Assembly (NCBI GenBank): GCA_900617975.1
Contig: UZAE01013084.1
Span: 1 to 11,803 of the forward strand
Length of the DNA stretch: 11,803 nt
Direction: 5' to 3'
Source: Rodentolepis nana
Taxonomy: Eukaryota > Platyhelminthes > Cestoda > Cyclophyllidea > Hymenolepididae
Positions 7,247 through 11,803 of this stretch are shown piece after piece. The notes under the pieces are model-generated. The model made no database searches. It was not told where the DNA came from and saw nothing but the letters and a program-made list of their open reading frames with translations. A program made the position numbers and the translations under genes. Every line of letters begins with the position of its first letter. Position 1 is the stretch's first letter.

Positions 7247-10200
7247 ATGGCCGCAGGGGGCGTGCACATGCTTCGTTTTACGAGAAAATCAGCGAGTATA
7301 AGCAGGGTTTCCCCCGTGTTTATCAAGCAAAATAAGTAAGAAGCTTTATGATTTTGACCGTTTCTAGCCTTCTTATCTACGCATCTGATAAGATAATTTA
7401 TGCTCATGATATCTTAACTGGGAAGGATGTATATAAAATTTCTTCACACGGAGATGTCATCACAAAATTATGGATAGAAGACAATAAAGTAGAAACTCAT
7501 ATTTTAATTTTACATCTTCTAGTTATTTTCTTGCGGATTAGATACTAAGATAATCGTTTCGGATATCCAAACTGGTCGTTGTTTATCTGTATGTCAGTAT
7601 TTTTTAATTGTATTATTCTCAGAGACATTCCCTGAAATATCCCATTGCCTGTCTTGTCAATAACTCATCAACGTATGTGGCAACATTAGAAGGAAAGGAC
7701 AAAAATTTCATTACGGTTTTTAAATCATCCTTTGATCAAGGGAACGTCATTTTCCCTAATTTTGAGTCGATTACTGCTTATGACGTAAACGTAAGTATGA
7801 ACTAAATTTTACTTACTCAGTTAGAACCATTTTGTTGCTGCAATTACGAACACCAAACTATACTTGCACTGGTTTAAATACAACGACTACACCTGGTAAG
7901 TATTTCATTTACTTACTTGACCTTGTGACTAGTTATACCCTTCCTATTGGGGAAAAGTCCCAACTGAACCGACTCAAGCGTTTGACATGTGTAGCTTGTC
8001 ATCCAACGGAGCCGATTGTTGCCACAGGTAATGCTAAAGGTGAGATAATGATGTGGTGGAACTTGGTCCGCATATCATCACATTCTCATGAGAGAGTGGA
8101 AGAAGATGACAGTGATGTGGAAGATAGTTTAACTGATACCGTGGGTGATAAGGAAGATATTGGTAATTACCATGCTATGAAGCACATACCCAATGATGAC
8201 TTTCGTCTCCTCCATCCCAAACGTGTGAAACGTTCAGTAATGCACTGGCATTGCTTTTCCATGACTGCGCTCACATTTACCCGTGAAGGTAAGTTGCTTC
8301 TCTGTTGGTCTATACCGTATGCAAATGGATAATGCTCAATTTCTCCGGTTTAGGAAAGCATCTCTATAGCGGTGGTCTAGAGGGTGTATTGGTAAAATGG
8401 GACTTGACTGATTCTTTTGGAGAGGTGAAGAATCGTCGATTTCTTTCCATGCTGAATTCTCCGGTGCAATCTATTTGTGCTCCAAGTGGAGTAGCTGGGG
8501 ACTGTGTTGTCGTCTGCTTGGAGAGGAATAGTAAGTTAATCTTAAGTTTAGCGCTTTATTTTCTTTAAATCTTCCTAATCAACGAGCTCATATTATCCCT
8601 ACCATCTAGGCTTCTTTGTGATGAATGGAGCCATGCAGATACTTTATAAACACACGAGTCTCGATCAAACACCAAGCCGTTGGCGATGGGCTGCCAAAAA
8701 AGTCTCGAATTCAACGATTGCTCTTGCACTTGCTAGTCCTGAAAAGATTGATGGTGATAATATCTCTAACTCTGCATCATCCTTTCCCATTCTTTTGCCT
8801 GGAGCTCTAGGCTGTCTGCAAATTGTCAATGCTGTCAATGCTAAAATCATCAACACGGTCGGTTTTTTGTTTTTGTGCATAACTTCTGGCTCGAGTCTTG
8901 AATTGCTTTTTATTACGTTATGTTAATTTCACATTACTTATATTTGAAAGATGCGATAAATTGCGTGGAGTCTTCTTAAAAATCTCTACTATAAAAGCTA
9001 TTTGCTGATTTTCTTTTATTATACTGACTTTGGTAACATCATTTTCATTTTGCTTTTTTAGATGGAAATGAATCAACGCAATTACGTTTTATGTGACAAT
9101 GTGCCAGTCCCGCTCATATCTGAGGCCCTCTTGGTTGACTCTTGGTCTGATGGTCAATGGCTAGTCACTTATTCACAACTTCAGCTGCCTAAAATGAACG
9201 CGAAGCGTCAATATCTCGCTGGTTGCCAACTTGACAACCAGGCACAAATTGTCTGGTGGCGTCGAAATTCAACAACCACAGGGTTAAATTTGTTGAGCCT
9301 TTAATTTCGTACATTTTAGGCTTAATAGCAGTTTCTAAATGGAATAACTCTTTTGTAGATTTACCTATGAGGCGATATATGGTGAATCGATTGCTTATCT
9401 CAAGTCTCAAGCCACTGATTTAAAATTTACTTGTCATCCAGAAAGCCAACATTGTTTCCAGACGCTGCTCATTCTCCGTGACCAAAGAGTAATTACTTGG
9501 CAGTATAATCCTGCCTCAGAAGTTCAACAAAATCAGAGACCTTGGAGGAAGGTTGGTTGCTTTTCTCTGGATCCCAACTTAATATTCTACTCTATGCTGG
9601 ATGACAGTAGTAAGGAAAAGGCGGTTTTATCCTCGGCTTTACCAAACCCGAAGGTGGCTATATTGAAAGCTAAAGTGGAGTTGGAGGAAAAAACGGTTCT
9701 TCATAGAAGTCGAGAGGAAGCGATCGATGCATTAAAGGAAGAAGGACCTAAATCTATCCTTATCTGCGCTTCAAGATTAACGCTTAGGACTTTCGCGTGG
9801 ATTCGCTGGATTTCTGGTGATTTAATTATTATAATAAAGCTATATTTAATTTTATTAAGTAGTGCTAATTTATTTACAATTGGCCTTGTTTTCCCGCCAG
9901 CTCATTTCTTGCTTTGTATTTAAGCAATGTTTAAGTTCTAGTTTACCTAATTATTCGATTAACCTTTAGGTCCCACACTAAAATAATAAATAATAACCTA
10001 GTTTTATTAACTACCCTTATTCCATTTATTGTTAATTCGATTTTCATGAAGTTTTAACATTCCCGATTTCGTCCGCCAAACCATTAATTCATTCTATTCA
10101 GTGTATGGGTCGGTCCACTGAGTGCAAATACCCAGGTATTAGTCACTTACAAACTCTCTACCATTTAAGGTGAGATTCTTTTCCGGATTCTTTTGAATAT

Positions 10201-11803
10201 TACCACATCCAATACGTAATAAGGCAAGCTTGAGACATTTTTCATTAGAGGACTCAGTATGGCATGCATTAAGTGGAATTAGCTTTATTTTACTAAATTC
10301 GAACATCCAAGAACAAGGCATATCAAACACGCAGCTCTCGATTTTGGACATAGCAACATAAACTCTTCACGTTCAGTTAGCATGCAGACCCACAAGTGCC
10401 CATGTCACAAAATTATTTTTTGATGAACTTTCTATAGTGTAGCCAACTAATAAGATCTTTGTTTCCACTCAATAATTCTACACTATTTTGACTCAAATCT
10501 ATCAATTTCAGGAAATATGACAATGGAAGATATGTTACCTCTGCATAACTTAGATCTCTCAACCTGGTTTAAATTGCCAAAAGAAAAGGACGTTGAAAAG
10601 AGAATTATCCAACTCGCGGTCATTGATCGTACTGCTAGCATCTGTGTGGCGCTTATTCGCCCTCTCAAACGTGAAACTGCCTTTGGCGGTCTTTCTATCA
10701 TTCACATTTCCCCTATCGATGGGAGCCTTTCTTACAAGTCGGGTATTTTCAATATTAAACCTACCGGCGCTCTGGCTGTACATCCTTCACGGCCTATTAT
10801 TGCGGTGGGACTCATGAACGGTTCTTGTAAGTTAAAATCTTGTAGAATTGTCTGAACCTCAGGTATAGAAGTCTAATGATCACCAATTCTTCCATTTCTA
10901 GGTGCCATTTACGACGAAAGTCTCCAGTCCCTAGCTACATTTATTCAGACACCCCCATTGCCTTTCTGTGACCGCCAGCGTAGTGTTGCCAAGAAGGAGA
11001 AAAACACGCCTTTTTCTCTACCTAACGCTCTTGTTTTTTTACCCGCTACTCAATCTACTTCAGTCCCTCCTCTTGCGGTGATTTTCACCACTCTAAGGGG
11101 TCGTGAAAGTGGGAGAAAGGATCTGGCTGTCTTCGGTTTACCTGCTGATGCTTCAGTTGCTGAGGCTCCCAAGAAGGTAAATATGTTTACAGCTACAGAA
11201 TGTATCGTGATTTTTGACATGACATTCAGATTTGATATTTAGAAAATCGGGTCCATAACGTCTGTAATTTCTTCGAGTTCTTCTTAAATGGACTATTGTA
11301 ATTTAATCTATGTGAATTGAGGGGGTTGCTTAGACTTAGGGCTTTTGCCTACTATTACGAATTTCTAGTTTTCCTGTACTTGTTGAATTTTAAACGTCAA
11401 ACCACGTTGGCAATTTTTTTACGCTGAACATCTAAGGGGAGCATCTTGTTCAAAACATCTCTGAACTTATTTTTTCTATTTTTTTTGACCACTGTACTAG
11501 AATTTGAATCTGAAGTAGCTCATTCAAAGTCTGAGCAGTTATTTCAAGGATTTACTAATATTTCATTTTTGTTTTTACTTATTTTTGCTTTTTAATAGGG
11601 TCAAGCGGAGAAAATATCTGCACCATCAGAACAATTATCGTCAGGTCTTCTTGCAAAGGTAGCGAGAATTGATGAGGAGGAAGGTGAGACGGGAATGGAT
11701 CAACTTCTGTTGCCTGTTCACCGAAGAAAGCGCCGTTTGGACGCGGATGACGAGTTACTTCGCACTCTGCGTCAAGTCAGCCAATATCCATTGGACGCGG
11801 CAC
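7247..11803 (+). CDS. WDR75: WDR75-like (UTP17/NAN1 family) WD-repeat nucleolar protein, 13 exons, 3' end off-window
   Basis: Exons: 7247-7335, 7368-7488, 7523-7588, 7623-7790, 7825-7895, 7933-8288, 8354-8530, 8610-8857, 9062-9282, 9359-9816, 10512-10826, 10902-11176 and 11599 to the edge, giving 923 complete codons with every joint in phase. The start is the first ATG after an in-frame TAA at 7211, in good context (A at -3, G at +4). Matches to remembered human WDR75 are clearest at 71-84 (LFSCGLDTKIIVSD), 189-216 (LTCVACHPTEP then a blade ending WWNL) and 276-309 (MHWHCFSMTALTF, LYSGGLEGVLVKWDL). An acidic loop (about 225-249) splits two blades, a charged helical stretch lies near 590-636, and HRRKRR at 896-901 looks like a nuclear signal. 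The family belongs to the t-UTP part of the small-subunit processome, acting in the nucleolus in rRNA transcription and 18S processing. The second half is much more divergent. Human WDR75 is about 830 residues, so this one is longer. Confidence 0.85.
7336..7932 (+). other. Cluster of five micro-introns in the WDR75-like gene
   Basis: Introns at 7336-7367 (32 nt), 7489-7522 (34), 7589-7622 (34), 7791-7824 (34) and 7896-7932 (37). All begin with GT and end with AG, and each is required to restore the WDR75 frame. The next introns are 65, 79, 204, 76, 695, 75 and 422 nt. Micro-introns of this size at the 5' end are described in schistosomes and are the best clue to a flatworm origin. Confidence 0.8.
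9817..10511 (+). other. Intron 10 of the WDR75-like gene (695 nt)
   Basis: Donor G|GTGATT and acceptor AATTTCAG|GA join WIRWIS to NMTMEDML through a split Gly codon in phase 1. An exon-like segment at 10102-10135 (acceptor TTCTATTCAG, donor CCCAG|GTATTA) lies inside. If included it would bring a stop within seven codons. No snoRNA boxes were convincing. Confidence 0.65.
11177..11598 (+). other. Intron 12 of the WDR75-like gene (422 nt)
   Basis: The donor AAGAAG|GTAAAT and the acceptor TTTTTAATAG|GGT flank an AT-rich, T-rich sequence with no supported feature. Joining in phase 0 connects AEAPKK to GQAEKISAP, both in charged, probably disordered C-terminal sequence, so homology gives less support here than for the upstream joints. 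Confidence 0.6.

Noticed and set aside
8858..9061. Intronic snoRNA in WDR75 intron 8
   Set aside because: A CTGA near 9004 could be a D box, but no proper C box (RTGATGA) lies at suitable distance and no terminal stem was seen.
10139..10783. Minus-strand open frames over WDR75 intron 10 and exon 11
   Set aside because: Those over exon 11 are antisense shadows of a frame needed by the WDR75 model; the intronic one has no recognisable content or splice context.

Overview
The window is eukaryotic nuclear DNA: AT-rich (roughly two thirds A+T by eye), with intron-split genes whose introns follow GT-AG and no operon-like packing. The best guess for the organism is a parasitic flatworm. The main reason is that the first five introns of the WDR75-like gene are only 32-37 nt, while its later introns are 65-695 nt. 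Tiny 5' introns followed by longer 3' ones are known from schistosomes and relatives. The taxon is an inference, because no rRNA, spliced leader or mobile element was found to fix it.

Layout, left to right. (1) Positions 1-1974, minus strand: the 5' part of a RABGEF1/Rabex-5 gene. Exon 1 is 1974-1251 and exon 2 is 499-174; the 3' exons lie left of the window. It encodes an A20-type zinc finger, the helical bundle and most of the VPS9 domain, so the product should activate Rab5-class GTPases on early endosomes. Its 751-nt intron holds a GC-rich, coding-like island. (2) Positions 1975-3990: gene-poor, AT-rich sequence. (3) Positions 3991-4548, minus strand: an intronless gene for a small secreted Gly/Met-rich protein with four C-x4-C modules, a (GA)8 tract in the presumed 5' UTR and a good TATA box. 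(4) Positions 4618-7246: about 2.6 kb without a firm gene, but with one exon-like segment (5215-5302) that would encode a short hydrophobic C-terminus. (5) Positions 7247-11803, plus strand: thirteen exons of a WDR75 (UTP17/NAN1-like) gene, a WD-repeat factor of the small-subunit processome that supports rRNA transcription and processing. Every splice joint reconstructed here preserves reading phase. The frame is still open at the right edge after 923 complete codons.

The three genes have unrelated jobs: endosomal traffic, a secreted product, and ribosome biogenesis. No functional cluster is evident. The two conserved genes are identified from remembered family sequences, not from a database search. 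The secreted protein and the exon-like islands are the parts that may be undescribed.
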